The translations under genes and the position numbers were made by a program. The notes under the pieces are model-generated. The model had not been told where the DNA came from and did no database searches. It saw only the letters and a program-made list of their open reading frames with translations. From Guillardia theta CCMP2712 (Eukaryota > Cryptophyceae > Pyrenomonadales > Geminigeraceae), in the NCBI RefSeq assembly GCF_000315625.1, contig NW_005434649.1:1-55000 (forward strand): DNA of 55,000 nt, read 5' to 3'. Shown piece after piece: positions 43,228 through 53,524 of the stretch (position 1 is its first letter; the number at the start of each line of letters is the position of its first letter).

Positions 43228-44287
43228 GGTTGGTTGTTGAGTTGCCACAGCTAAAATTTGAAAGAAGGGAAGAAAAACTGCGAGTGAGATGCGTTGAAGA
43301 CGGAAAATGCTGGCTTCAGTGCGCGAGGCACTCAAGGCGAGAATGGCAGCGACGGTGACGAGAAGGAGGAGAAGGGCGAACTGGAAGAGGAAGGAGAGAG
43401 GAAGGAGAGAGGAAGGACCAGAGGGAAAGAGGTGCTAGAGTCTGTTGTTGCTGATAGCTGAGCGAAGAGGAACAGGTTTTTAAAGATCCGTCCTCCCCAT
43501 TCCTGCCAGACGGGAGGAAAGGTTTTTACTCAAATTACTACCCCCGGTCCTCCTCAGAGTCATCTGCGCGCGCCTCTAACAGTACCGTACGGTCAGTGAA
43601 CTTTACTCAAGGTTAAGTTAAAAAATATCAGGCCCCGGAGGCGAGAGCGAGGAGGCTTGACCCTGACACTGTCGCACAGGCCAAACGGCGAGAAGAGAAA
43701 AGACAGCGAGAACCAAACCTATTCCTGCCGACGGTCGGACGGCTGTCCGATCCCCGGGCCCCAGGAATCATTGAATGAGACGCATACCGAAATGCCCCCG
43801 CGATGATGGCAGCGTAGGGCAGGGAGGGACCGTGACTGACGCCGGTTGCGCCGAGTCGGACTACGGGGGCCCGGCCGCCGCGCGGCCCGGCCCCGCCGGG
43901 CCGTTCCGAAGTTCGGCCCGGGGCACGGCCGCTGACTCTAAGTCGGAGGCTCCGACTCTCAGTGATTGAGTCACTGGGTGTCGGTGTTTCCGGACTTGTC
44001 CACAAGACTGCCATCGATCATCGGATGCCGCACTGCACTGCCGCATGCTTCAACGCGCAGGCTTTCTTCTTTGTCAAGAAGAAGACTTCAAGTCCGGAAC
44101 CGTGAAACGGTTGGCGATGGTCTTTCTCCCCTTCATGTCACGCCCGGGGGCCCAAAAAGTTGTAAACGTCACTCAGGCTCCAGTGAATGCTGGTTGAAGG
44201 GATCCCCTCTGGATCCGACACAAAGGTGTAGTACAGTATTGTTTACTTTACAAGCGATGCTAGACTAAGGTGGCATGGAGCATGCCA
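43228..44287. other. Intergenic with GC-rich island and dispersed-repeat remnant
   Basis: 43582-43625 holds GTACCGTACGG and CTTTACTCAAGGTTAAGTTA, the inverted counterpart of motifs at 4064-4228. 43862-43935 is a GC-rich quasi-palindromic island (GGCCCGGCCGCCGCGCGGCC). No gene is recognised. Confidence 0.55.
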
Positions 44288-44863
44288 TCAAGACAGAACG
44301 GACCCTTCTAGCTGACGAGGTGCCTGCTCTTTTGTATGCTGCTTGGACAGCGCCTTCCCCTCGTCTTTCCTCCTCCGCTCCTCCTGTATGCTCCGAGTGA
44401 TGGCCCATCGCTCCGTCACGTTCAAGCTTCTCGCCTCCGCCGACGACAGTACCTGGAGCGCGTTGTCGGGCTTGAGTATCTTGCTGATGGCTGCCCGGCT
44501 CTTCCCGTAGGCTCTGGCGATGGTCCACTGGTTGAAGGAGCGCCTGCCCTTAGTCGAGCAGGGCGACTGGTAGTAGAGCCGGATTATGTCGATCTTCTCT
44601 TGCGTGTCCAGCCGGGGCTTGCCCGCGCAGGCAAGGCTGTGCTTCTCCCTCGCGTCGGGGCTCCACCGGCGGCTCGATCGCTTCTCAGCGCTGAGCTCTT
44701 GCGGGAGGATGACGTCGCAGTCTGCAAGGGAGGGGTCAAGATCAGGCTCAGACAGGGAAGAGAGCAGGTCGACAGAGTAGTCGAGACAGAAAATGCAGGA
44801 GCTGCCTTGGTCGTCAACGGCGGGGTTACTGCATCGAGGGCAGAAGGGTCCAAGGAGGTCCAT
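44288..44863 (-). CDS. Zinc-ribbon/HTH protein, duplicated gene copy 1 (191 aa)
   Basis: Intronless minus-strand ORF from the ATG at 44863 (MDLLGPFCPRCSNPAV). The N-terminus has CPRC and CIFC, two CxxC pairs that fit a zinc ribbon. The middle has a helix-turn-helix-like stretch (EKIDIIRLYYQ; NQWTIARAYGKSRAAISKIL) typical of DNA-binding domains of transposase or CENP-B/Pogo type, and the C-terminus is charged. No catalytic domain is present. The last ~15 residues differ from copy 2 because the duplication ends there. It could be a transposon-derived or regulatory DNA-binding protein; the function is unknown. Confidence 0.55.
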   Translation of the reverse strand: MDLLGPFCPRCSNPAVDDQGSSCIFCLDYSVDLLSSLSEPDLDPSLADCDVILPQELSAEKRSSRRWSPDAREKHSLACAGKPRLDTQEKIDIIRLYYQSPCSTKGRRSFNQWTIARAYGKSRAAISKILKPDNALQVLSSAEARSLNVTERWAITRSIQEERRRKDEGKALSKQHTKEQAPRQLEGSVLS

Positions 44864-45092
44864 GAGGGCACGAGAACGGATGATGGAAGGAGGGGAGCGA
44901 GGAGGGAGGGAGGGAGGGAGGGATAGCTGTTTTTAAAAGAGGGATAGGGGGGGGGGGGTAGGGATAACATAGCTAGGTCACATGGGGAATAGAGGGAACC
45001 TCCGCTGCACCCTTTCACCCCACTTTCACCAAGAAAGGCATCGATATATTGGGGGGTGGGGGTGAGTACTTTCGACTACAAAAAATGACCAG
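44333..45092. repeat. ~760-bp duplicated segment, copy 1
   Basis: Near-identical to 45760-46530 in the same orientation, offset 1427-1438 bp. It covers nearly all of the HTH gene and ~230 bp upstream, including a GGGAGGGAGGGAGGGA tract, TAGGGATAACATAGCTAGGT and CCTTTCACCCCACTTTCACC. A small indel near 44990 (AATAGAGGG against AATAGGCAGTGTGATAATAA) distinguishes the copies. Confidence 0.95.
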
Positions 45093-45747
45093 AAACCCCA
45101 AGTGAACTTACATGGGACTTGGACAGTGCCAACTTATATTAAAATGTATTATATATGTTATAATATATAAAAATATATAAACTTAAGTTTAACAAATATA
45201 TAAAATATATATCTCATGGGAAACCAGGTGGCCTGATCATTCTCGTCGTGTTCAGAGAAGAGTTGAAATCTTGCTCATCATCAGGGATGACACACTAGTA
45301 CTGGGGATAGGCTGTATGCGTGTACAAATGATGAGTAGCTTTAAGTAGAGAAGAAGCAAAGCTGACGACAATCGTTATCCGATCCTTGAAACTCCCACTA
45401 CGCTATCACCGTCGGTCGGGCCATACCGCGCAGGCAGGGCCCGTGGCCCGCTGAGGCCCCGAGTGCCCTCAAGGACGATGAATGTCTCCGTCCGAGGTGA
45501 AGAGGAAAGGTCTTACGGCGCCGTATGTCGCCAGCCTGTAGGAGCAGGGCAGTCATATAGGCCAGCCTGAGTGAGACCGCCCCGGGCTCACGATTTGTCG
45601 GATCATCGCCGATCATTGATGATAATCAGATGTCGATGTCGGACTCTCAGAGCCTTGAGGGGCAAACGCCGTAGCATGACACATCAGTCGGCGTGATCAA
45701 AGCAGTATCAACTAGTAGAGTCAGCAGCCTTGTACACCGTCAGCACG
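45093..45747. other. Spacer with AT-rich palindromic block
   Basis: 45135-45215 is almost pure A/T with ATATAT/TTAAAT dyads, just beyond the copy 1 repeat edge. A shorter AT block follows copy 2 at the same place. The rest (45216-45747) has no convincing ORF. Confidence 0.6.
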
Positions 45748-46290
45748 CTATGGCTCGTCTGTATGCTGCTTGGACAGCGCCTTCCCCTCGTCCTTCCTCC
45801 TCCGCTCCTCCTGTATGCTCCGAGTGATGGCCCATCGCTCCGTCACGTTCAAGCTTCTCGCCTCCGCCGACGACAGTACCTGGAGCGCGTTGTCGGGCTT
45901 GAGTATCTTGCTGATGGCTGCCCGGCTCTTCCCGTAGGCTCTGGCGATGGTCCACTGGTTGAAGGAGCGCCTGCCCTTAGTCGAGCAGGGCGACTGGTAG
46001 TAGAGCCGGATTATGTCGATCTTCTCTTGCGTGTCCAGCCGGGGCTTGCCCGCGCAGGCAAGGCTGTGCTTCTCCCTCGCGTCGGGGCTCCACCGGCGGC
46101 TCGATCGCTTCTCAGCGCTGAGCTCTTGCGGGAGGATGACGTCGCAGTCTGCAAGGGAGGGGTCGAGATCAGGCTCAGACAGGGAAGAGAGCAGGTCGAC
46201 AGAGTAGTCGAGACAGAAAATGCAGGAGCTGCCTTGGTCGTCAACGGCGGGGTTACTGCATCGAGGGCAGAAGGGTCCAAGGAGGTCCAT
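45748..46290 (-). CDS. Zinc-ribbon/HTH protein, duplicated gene copy 2 (180 aa)
   Basis: Second copy of the 44288-44863 gene, ATG at 46290. The first ~175 residues are the same as copy 1; the protein then ends KQHTDEP because the duplicated segment stops at 45760. Since the proteins are conserved and both frames are open, the duplication is recent or under selection. Confidence 0.55.
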   Translation of the reverse strand: MDLLGPFCPRCSNPAVDDQGSSCIFCLDYSVDLLSSLSEPDLDPSLADCDVILPQELSAEKRSSRRWSPDAREKHSLACAGKPRLDTQEKIDIIRLYYQSPCSTKGRRSFNQWTIARAYGKSRAAISKILKPDNALQVLSSAEARSLNVTERWAITRSIQEERRRKDEGKALSKQHTDEP

Positions 46291-46530
46291 GAGGGCACGA
46301 GAACGGATGATGGAAGGAGGGGAGCGAGGAGGGAGGGAGGGAGGGAGGGATAGCTGTTTTTAAAAGAGGGATAGGGGGGGGGGGTAGGGATAACATAGCT
46401 AGGTCACATGGGGAATAGGCAGTGTGATAATAATGAACCTCCGCTGCACCCTTTCACCCCACTTTCACCAAGAAAGGCATCGATATATTGGGGGGTGGGG
46501 GTGAGTACTTTCGACTAGTAAAATGACCAG
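45760..46530. repeat. ~770-bp duplicated segment, copy 2
   Basis: Tandem-oriented copy of 44333-45092. Beyond its right edge an AT-rich block (46542-46585, TATATATATTAAAATATA) mirrors the AT block beyond copy 1. I saw no clear target-site duplication or terminal inverted repeat. Confidence 0.95.
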
Positions 46531-47230
46531 TAAAGGTCTCGTAGTTATATATATTTAATATTTATATATATATTAAAATATAGATGTTTGAATAAGTTGA
46601 AAATCTTGGTAGTGTGTTTATAATGTGTTTATATCTGATGAGCAGCTTTATTAGATGAACTCTACTTCAGCCCAGCAGTCTTGATTGTCTTCGTACTGGT
46701 TTTTAACTCCCGTAGTGGCCCGGCCCGGCCGGAGGGGGGGGGAGGTGGCCGCTCTATCCGAACGGCCGGGCGGCTGCGCGGCGGGCCGTCCGAGGGGCCG
46801 AGTGACCGGGCGGCCGCCCGCGGCGGCGAGTCCGGGCCGGTACTGAGTGACTCGGATCGGAAACTTGAAAATTGTGTCGCCGGGATACTAGTGACTCTCC
46901 TGCCGCCCACCCCCGGGCCCCCTACCTCATCGAGCTGTCAAATTTGACCACAAGTACCCCTCCATTCGATTATCCACGTACCCCATGTGCATAGACTCAA
47001 TGAGGACCCTACCCCCTTCGAAAACCCAACCGCCTGGGTTATCAGAGCTCGCCATGGGGAGTGGGTTCGAATGGTGAGAGGAGGGGACGTAGAAGAAGAG
47101 AGCTAGAGAGGACAGGGAGTGAACAGGAACTGAGATATGAGTATATGAGGAAGCGCTCGCACAAGATGGACTCTTAGGATGACGTGGTCAGCAGGTTGTC
47201 AAGCCTATGTCGTTGATGTGAGACAAGACA
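46531..47230. other. Intergenic with third GC-rich island
   Basis: 46715-46845 is a GC-rich quasi-palindromic island (GGCGGCTGCGCGGCGGGCCG), followed by ACCCTACCCCCTTCG at 47007-47021 upstream of the LysM gene. No gene is seen. Confidence 0.55.
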
Positions 47231-50218
47231 ATGACCGGCTTCACGATGTCTCGGGCGTCACTTTGTGCTCTAGTGGGCTCCTTGTGGGCTCTAAGCGTTA
47301 GAGGAGAGTACTGCTCAACTCGCTTTGACCCAACACTCGGTAAGAATGGTTGCGAGAAGTACAGTGGGTGCTGCTTCAAACTGGGGCTTTGCCTACCTTG
47401 TCAGAAGATCAACGGAGTGTGGCAAGGCATCGTTGGAAAGTGCGTGTTTGACACAGTCGGAGTTTCTCGAAATCCCATCGCAGCGACAGTAGACTTTCGA
47501 CTGAGTGCTTCTCCTGCTACTGAAGTAGTCGAACGCAGATTTACGGGAACTTCACTACAGGGCAATGCATACCTGTCACTGGGCAGGACGGGAAGCCACT
47601 TTCGGACGCAAGCGTGATCATGTTTCACAATACAACAGGTACCATGATACTTTATGTCGCAAGCTGAAGGTTGCTGAAATATCCAAGGGAGGATGGTAAC
47701 AACGAATGAGCCTGGCGCCTCAACGTCATCGCTTGCCGGGCAGTCGATAACGAGCTCCTTCAATCAGCCGCCCGGGTGATCAACTTGGATGTGAAGATTG
47801 CATTTGGCACATAACGAGTGATTCAGACCCAGCGACTTCAACTTCGAGTTTTCTTTCGTTTCGAATGAAACTTCAGGTTTGGAATGAGATCAAATGCATG
47901 AATGGATTGATGCCTCTTTTCGCCAAGTTCAGATGAGATGCTGATTGGTTGTTGCCAGGAAATGTAGACATGGTTATCAACACATTCTTCGGGCAGAGGG
48001 TTCTGCTGGGTATTCTTGGAGGGCGTTTTGATTCGACGATGATTTTCTTTGCTTGTAGGGAAGTATTACATTCAGGTTGAGGAGAACACTTGCGGCACCA
48101 CAACGACTTCTTATCCTTGCAGAAAGGTGAGAGCAGGGTCCGATCTGTCCGAAGCTGCTCGTTGACGGCTGCAGGGGACTTTCTTAACTTTGGCGTTGGG
48201 CACCACACGCCCACCAACGCCTGAGCCTTCTAAGGTGCGCATTTGCGAAACGTCCCTTTGTTGACTCTACGGAATAGGTCTCGCAAGTTGTAACAGAGGA
48301 AGATCATTACGTGTACTTCCAAGGTCAACTTGTCCAGGTAAGAGTGCTGGCCTCTCGCTTTTTTCCTCAGCTGTAAGACACAGGAGATGCAGCCGTCTCC
48401 TCTTGACTCCTACTATCGGAGGTTTGAGGCGGGATCTTGTCGCTACCTGGTGTGTACGAGAGTCGAAGATGATAGAGGGTGACTAGCTTGTTTTACTTAG
48501 GTGCTGGAAGGCGACTCGTTGGCCTCTATCGCAAGCAGGTTCATGTTGACCTGGCAGGTTTGCAGAGCAGCAAAGGCAGCCGACGTCGAGTTTGACCTTC
48601 CGTTGACAGGAGCTCTTTGCTTTCAATGCGCATCTCTTGGAGCCGTCCGACATCGTTCCAGGGTTGACCATCTCCATCGGCCGGTGCGTTTTGATCGCTC
48701 GAGAGCTCTGCCTTATTCACATGTGGGGCAGGCACCACGTTGTCAGAGGAGGCTGCCTGCCCAACTGCTACCGTCAGATGCAGTACGAGAGCTGCTTGAC
48801 GGATGGAGACTGTAGGGGAGACGCCACGTGCCGCTACTTCCTTGACTTGGGTCAGGTCTGTGTCGAGTACGACTCCAGGTGCTGTCTCGTCTGTCTGCAG
48901 CTGCAGCACCTGACGGTGAGGGCCCGGCAGCTGTATGGAGAACGGCGTCTGCCTCACCTGCCAGTGGGACATTCATCCCGACAAGTGCGGGGAGACTCTC
49001 TACTCCATCGCCACCAGATACGGGACCTCCTGGCAGCGGGTACGCCCTTCCTTTCTTATTCATCTCAATGGCCGGCATCTTCCCTCCCCTCCCCTCGCCT
49101 TCTCCTTCCGTTGTCGCTCCCCCTCCCCTCCCCTCCCCTCCCCTCTCCTTCTGCTTCCTTTTTCTTTCGTCCTCCCTGACTTCTCTTCCTGCAGATCTTG
49201 GATGTCAACCCTCAACTCGCCGCGCCATGCCTGGCTCTGCTGGCTCCTGGACAGGAGCTGGGCCCAGACTGCGTCATCCAACCTGGTGAGATCTGAGTTA
49301 CACGAATTTCACTCAAGGAGCTCGCAGGGGACCGAGTTTGCGTCGTCCCCTACCTTCGCAATGCCATCTGCCAGACTGTTGAGCCGCCCAGCGCTGCTGC
49401 TGCCACCGTTGACGGCCATGCAGGAGTACCGGCGCTACCCGGTCGTTGATGGGCAGGGACTGTCGTGGGCGGTGAGGAGATGGGATGGAGGAGGGGAGGG
49501 CAGTGAAGAGGAGCAGGAGCTCGGCAAGCTCTTCACGTGCAACACCGTGTGGAGCAGCGCGTCGTTAGTCGACAAATGCTGCCATATCCCCAGTAAGTAG
49601 TAGTGGGTGGAGGAGGAAGACAAGGAGGAGGAGGAGGAGGAGGAGGAGAGCATGATAGTGATGATGGTGGTGTTTGCGGCAAGAGGCAGGCGCAGGTGAT
49701 CACTAACCATGAGTTTCTGCAGGATGCAAATGTTGTACAGAGGAGGGGACAGACTCTGGGACGCCAACCACGGCTCGCTGCGATGAGAACATTATCCCCG
49801 TGACTGGTACGAGCAAGGATGGCGGGGATTGATGAGGAAGGAGAGGAGGAGGAGGAGAAAGAAAAGGATGGGGAGGAGGATGGGGTGGCGAAGGGGATCC
49901 GGAAGGGAAGAATCGTCTTCTTCTAACGGTACTGGCAGCATGCTTACAGGAACCCTTCAATCCTGTCTGCACGGACGACTGCTCCTGTCCCTCCTCCCCT
50001 TCCTCTGCTCCCTCCTGACTAGCTCACAGGCGTCGCCGGCTTCGTGCCACTGGAGTCCATCAACCCTCTGAACGGCAACTTGGAGACTTCGTGTGTGGTG
50101 AGGAGCCGCTGCTTCCTTGTGATGAGCTGACAAGGAGGAGCAGAGCCAGTTCAACTGCAAGCAGTGCAAAGACCCAACTGTTGCTCCTCCTGGCTGCAAG
50201 ATATGTGTGCGAGTGTGA
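47231..50218 (+). CDS. Secreted Cys-rich LysM-domain protein (many exons)
   Basis: It starts at the ATG at 47231 (or 47246) with a signal peptide (ASLCALVGSLWALSVRGEYC). Exons supported by phase: 47231-47455, 47539-47638, 48059-48125, 48278-48337, 48501-48557, 48610-48683, 48747-48878, 48931-49039, 49195-49285, 49328-49377, 49424-49592, 49723-49799, then 49950 on to the TGA at 50218. LysM 1 spans VLEGDSLASIASRFMLTWQ and ELFAFNAHLLEPSDIVPGL. LysM 2 spans CGETLYSIATRYGTSWQ, ILDVNPQL and QPGDRVCVVP. Between and after them are Cys-rich stretches (GGCLPNCYRQ; CKCCTEEGTDSG; FNCKQCKDPTVAPPGCKIC). LysM binds GlcNAc polymers, so a role in cell-wall, chitin or peptidoglycan binding is likely. Exon joins between 47690 and 48058 and near 49985-50030 are unresolved. 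Confidence 0.75.
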
Positions 50219-50630
50219 GAGAAAGAACAAGGATGAAATCGCTGAATGCCAGCCGAGTAGCTCTTATACTTGCTCCTTCCTACCCTCCCTTGCTTTTCTG
50301 TCGTCGTCGTCTTACTCATACTCTTACCCTTCTTACTCTTACTCTCTCCCTCTCCCCCCCCTCCTCCCTTCCCCTCCTCGACCTCTACCAAAGGAGTTCC
50401 ATGTCCTGTCTTGCCTCTCCTGAGGTCATCCGCCATCTGGCTTCAGCGGCTCGTTCAATCGCCTGCCGTCAGATACTGAGCAGTGACAAGATGAAGAGGG
50501 AGGACGAGAAGGATGGGGCATAGCGAGGAAACGAAGAGTGGGAGCGAGGAGGTGAGGTTGGAGAAAGCAGGGCGGGGGAGTAAAGGGGAACGGCATGGGA
50601 GGGTGGGGGGGAGGGGGGCGTGCCTGCCTA
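50219..50630. other. Convergent spacer, pyrimidine- then purine-rich
   Basis: 3' flanks of the LysM (+) and cyclophilin-like (-) genes. No supported gene. Confidence 0.45.
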
Positions 50631-52349
50631 TCACCTCTCATACTCGGCTGAGTTGATGGGAACGGACGACGTTCGCTCCCTTTCATGGTTGGTATTGTCG
50701 TCCTCGTACACCATCTCCACCCCTGATTCCTGCTCTCCTCTCAGCTGAGAATGCCCCCGACTCCTCCTGCTCTGCTCCCCTCTCGCTCCCACCGACCCTG
50801 TCGCCCTCGCCCCCTGCTCGCCTCGCTCGGCCTCTCCTCCTCGCAAAGCCCTTCACATTCCCGTTTCTGTTTCCCTCCCTCCCTCCCTCCTCCCTCCCTC
50901 CCTCCCTCCCTCCTTCCCTCTCCTATCCTCCTCCTCCTCCCTCCCTCTTCCTTTATGTCACCTCGAGCTCGCGGGAGTAGCGGATCATCCGCTTGATCTT
51001 CTGGTATCGCCGCAGGAAGCAGCACACGTACACGAGCACTCCACTGCCGAGCAGGGAGAGCAGGAGCACAACAGCTACCGACCCTCCCGCCCATGCCTCA
51101 ACCTCTCCCAACGTCTGCGCACCGTCAGCAGCTGTCTCGCCCTCCTCGCTTTCCCTTCACCTTGCGGAGCGTGAGGAGGAGGCCGTTCTCGCTGGAGCTC
51201 CCGCAGACGGGAGGGTGGAAGCTGCTGGAGCCCTGGAAGACGGCAGAGACGTTGATAATGGTGGAGACCTCCGCGTCCATCGCTCGTAGCCACGAGATTC
51301 CTGTAGGATGAGTAAGACGAGGGGGGGGAGAGAACAAAGGAAGAGATGATAGGAGAGGAGGAACAACAGAGTCGAGCAGAGCAGAGCGTGAAAGAGAAGG
51401 GGAGAGGTCGTACCTTTCTGGTTGTACAAGTATGCGACATCTGAGACAGAAAAGTCTCCAACATTCGGTTGATGAATCTCATCCAACGTCTCCATCCCCG
51501 AAACTACCTGATCCATTCTCTCTGAGCTCCTGCCACCTTCCTTCCCCTCCTCTTTCTCTCTGCCCCCTTCCATCGTCTCTTCCCTCCTCTCCGCTCCTCT
51601 CCCCTCCCTCCTCCTCCTCCCTCCTCTTCCTCCTGCCTCCTCCTCTCCTCTCTTCTCCACTCCTCCCACTTGCCTTTCCGAAGGGCAAGTAGCCCAGCTC
51701 GTCAAAGTGCGGGTTTGACTTCAAGTTGATCACCAACCGGGAGGAAGAAACGTTCCCTCGCTCCTGCTCGTCCCCTCAGCCCCGCAGCCTCCTTCCTCGC
51801 TCCCTCCCTACCGTTGCAAACGAGACAGAACCTCTCAGGTTCTTCTGCTCTCCTGTCCCTCCCCGCATGGGATGGAAGTCAGCCCGATCTGAGAATCTCC
51901 CCAGCCCGAACTCCACAAAGACACCTACCACGAGTCTTCACCCTCCACCTCTCCCTCCCCCAGCTCCGCTCACCCGGCCTCACAAAATAGAAGGCGCTGT
52001 CTTGCAATGATCTTTGACCTTGTCTTACCATGCTCCAGAACTCGTCGGCACACTGAGGCGCCATGGAGCGAGTCTGTTCCGCCATGCTGTCAGCAGCAGC
52101 GAGGAACAGCAGAGGGTCGCACGATGTTGATGACGATCGGACATGCTCGCCCTTCATCGACACTTGTTGACAAAACCACTTGAAAGCTCTGCGGAGCCAC
52201 CTGCTTCCTCGTCATCAACCGTCGAGTGCTCGGAGGCATCAGGTGACCTTGGGCAAGGGCTGGGAGCGAAGCGCTTGCGACGGGGTCGAGGAGAAGCCCA
52301 GCACGACCCTAAGAGCGAATACGAGGAAGAAGAGGATACTTGAGTTCAT
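50631..52349 (-). CDS. Membrane-anchored cyclophilin-like protein (320 aa, 9 exons)
   Basis: Minus-strand exons 52248-52349, 52108-52200, 51974-52052, 51812-51924, 51674-51763, 51414-51507, 51161-51300, 50962-51114 and 50631-50729 keep phase. Order: signal peptide ([19 protein letters not shown]), a cyclophilin fold ([77 protein letters not shown]), a linker, one TM helix ([20 protein letters not shown]), a basic stop-transfer ([20 protein letters not shown]) and a short tail ending NSAEYER. The catalytic Arg of active cyclophilins (FHRIIPGF) is replaced (FYFVRPGV), so isomerase activity is doubtful and a binding role at a lumen or cell surface is more likely. The intron 51508-51673 has a GC donor (AAG/GCAAGT). 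Confidence 0.8.
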
Positions 52350-52394
52350 GGTCGGATGTGGCATGCTTCGGTTACATCTCCTTCCAAAAGTATC

Positions 52395-52610
52395 AGGCAT
52401 GCTCTGCTCTGTTCTGCTGTGCTGTGCTCTGCTCTGCCCTGCCCTGCCCTGCTCTGCTCTGCCCTGCTCTGCTCTGCTCTGCTCTGCCCTGCCCTGCTCT
52501 GCTCTGCTCTGCCCTGCCCTGCCCTGCTCTGCCCTGCCCTGCCCTGCTCTGCCCTGCTCTGCTCTGCTCTGCTCTGCCCTGCCCTGCTCTGCCCTGCTCT
52601 GCTCAGCTCA
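52395..52610. repeat. Pentanucleotide (TGCTC/TGCCC)n array
   Basis: About 42 five-base units alternating between CTCTG and CCCTG forms, starting 46 bp upstream of the cyclophilin-like ATG (minus strand). The three + strand ORFs of Ala/Leu/Cys/Ser/Pro repeats here are artefacts. Confidence 0.95.
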
Positions 52611-52962
52611 GCTCTTTATCCCTTTCGTTCCAGGACATTGCGCATCTCCCCGTCGGCTCCAACCAACATTACCTGCTGCCTTTCTGTCAAAAGCTATATC
52701 TTCTCTTAATAAACATGTGCTGCCTTTTTACCGAGATACCGTGATAGAACCCTTCATACCGATTATGCGCTGACATTCCTATGGCGTCGTTACCAAGTGA
52801 GATCATCTTCCTCGTCTTCCTCCTCTTCCTCCTCTTCCTCCTCTTCCTCCTCTTCCTCCTCTCCCCGTCTCCCTCAGTCCTGCTCGAACAACATCTTTTC
52901 TGCCCTCTAACATTTCACTCAGTTTAATTCCTTTGCCCCATTCACCGTGGTGATTGACATCG
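52611..52962. other. Intergenic with (CTTCCTCCT)n
   Basis: 52806-52863 is a CTTCCTCCT/CTTCCTCCTC repeat. No gene is seen. Confidence 0.7.
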
Positions 52963-53524
52963 ATGCAAGAACAAATGTATGTACAGTACAACAAGTCTGA
53001 CAGCATTCCTGCCTATGATGCGCTTACGACTGCTAAGCACGAACAAGTCCAGACAGGGCAGAGAACACAGGCAAGCAAGGTGATGGGGGCGACAGTTGAC
53101 ACAGAGACGACAAGGTCCACTGTGAACAGTCATATGCGCAATCAGCTCAGTGCGGATTCCATCAACTCAACACACTCTTTTCATTCAAGCTCACGTCTTC
53201 GCAAGTTTGATCTTCAAGCCGAGCTAGCGGCACAACTCAAGATTCATCAAACTTTGCAGTTTCGCAGCCATTTGTTAGAACTGAACTACAAGAAAGTAAT
53301 CTTCTTCTTGTCCCTCAACCCTTGCTGACTGGACTTGTGTGTAGAAAACCGAAAGAGCTGCTTTGATGCAAAAAGCAGGACAGTTAAACCCGGCATCTCT
53401 CCCTCAAGCACAAAGATCGAGGTCAGGGAGGAATCAAGGAAAGGTGCTTGGCAACTCATTGTGGGTTCAGGTGTATCATGTGTGGGCAAAGGAAAGTAAC
53501 TGCTACCTATTGAGGAGCATGTAA
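52963..53524 (+). CDS. Hypothetical protein (170 aa, 2 exons)
   Basis: Exons 52963-53295 and 53345-53524 join in phase over a 49-bp GT-AG intron. The protein starts MQEQMYVQYNKSDSIPAYD, is rich in Ser, Thr and Gln, and has a helical region (KFDLQAELAAQLKIHQTLQ) that may form a coiled coil. No known domain, signal peptide or TM is seen. Codon use and the splice sites make it plausible, but there is no family support. Confidence 0.4.

Noticed and set aside
44336-44926. 196-aa plus-strand ORF (and its copy at 45730-46353)
   Set aside because: It is the antisense of the zinc-ribbon/HTH gene, whose minus-strand frame has CxxC pairs and an HTH pattern; the plus frame shows no motif.
52180-52773. 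Three overlapping Ala/Leu/Cys/Ser-Pro repeat ORFs
   Set aside because: All three frames stay open only because the pentamer array lacks stops; not genes.
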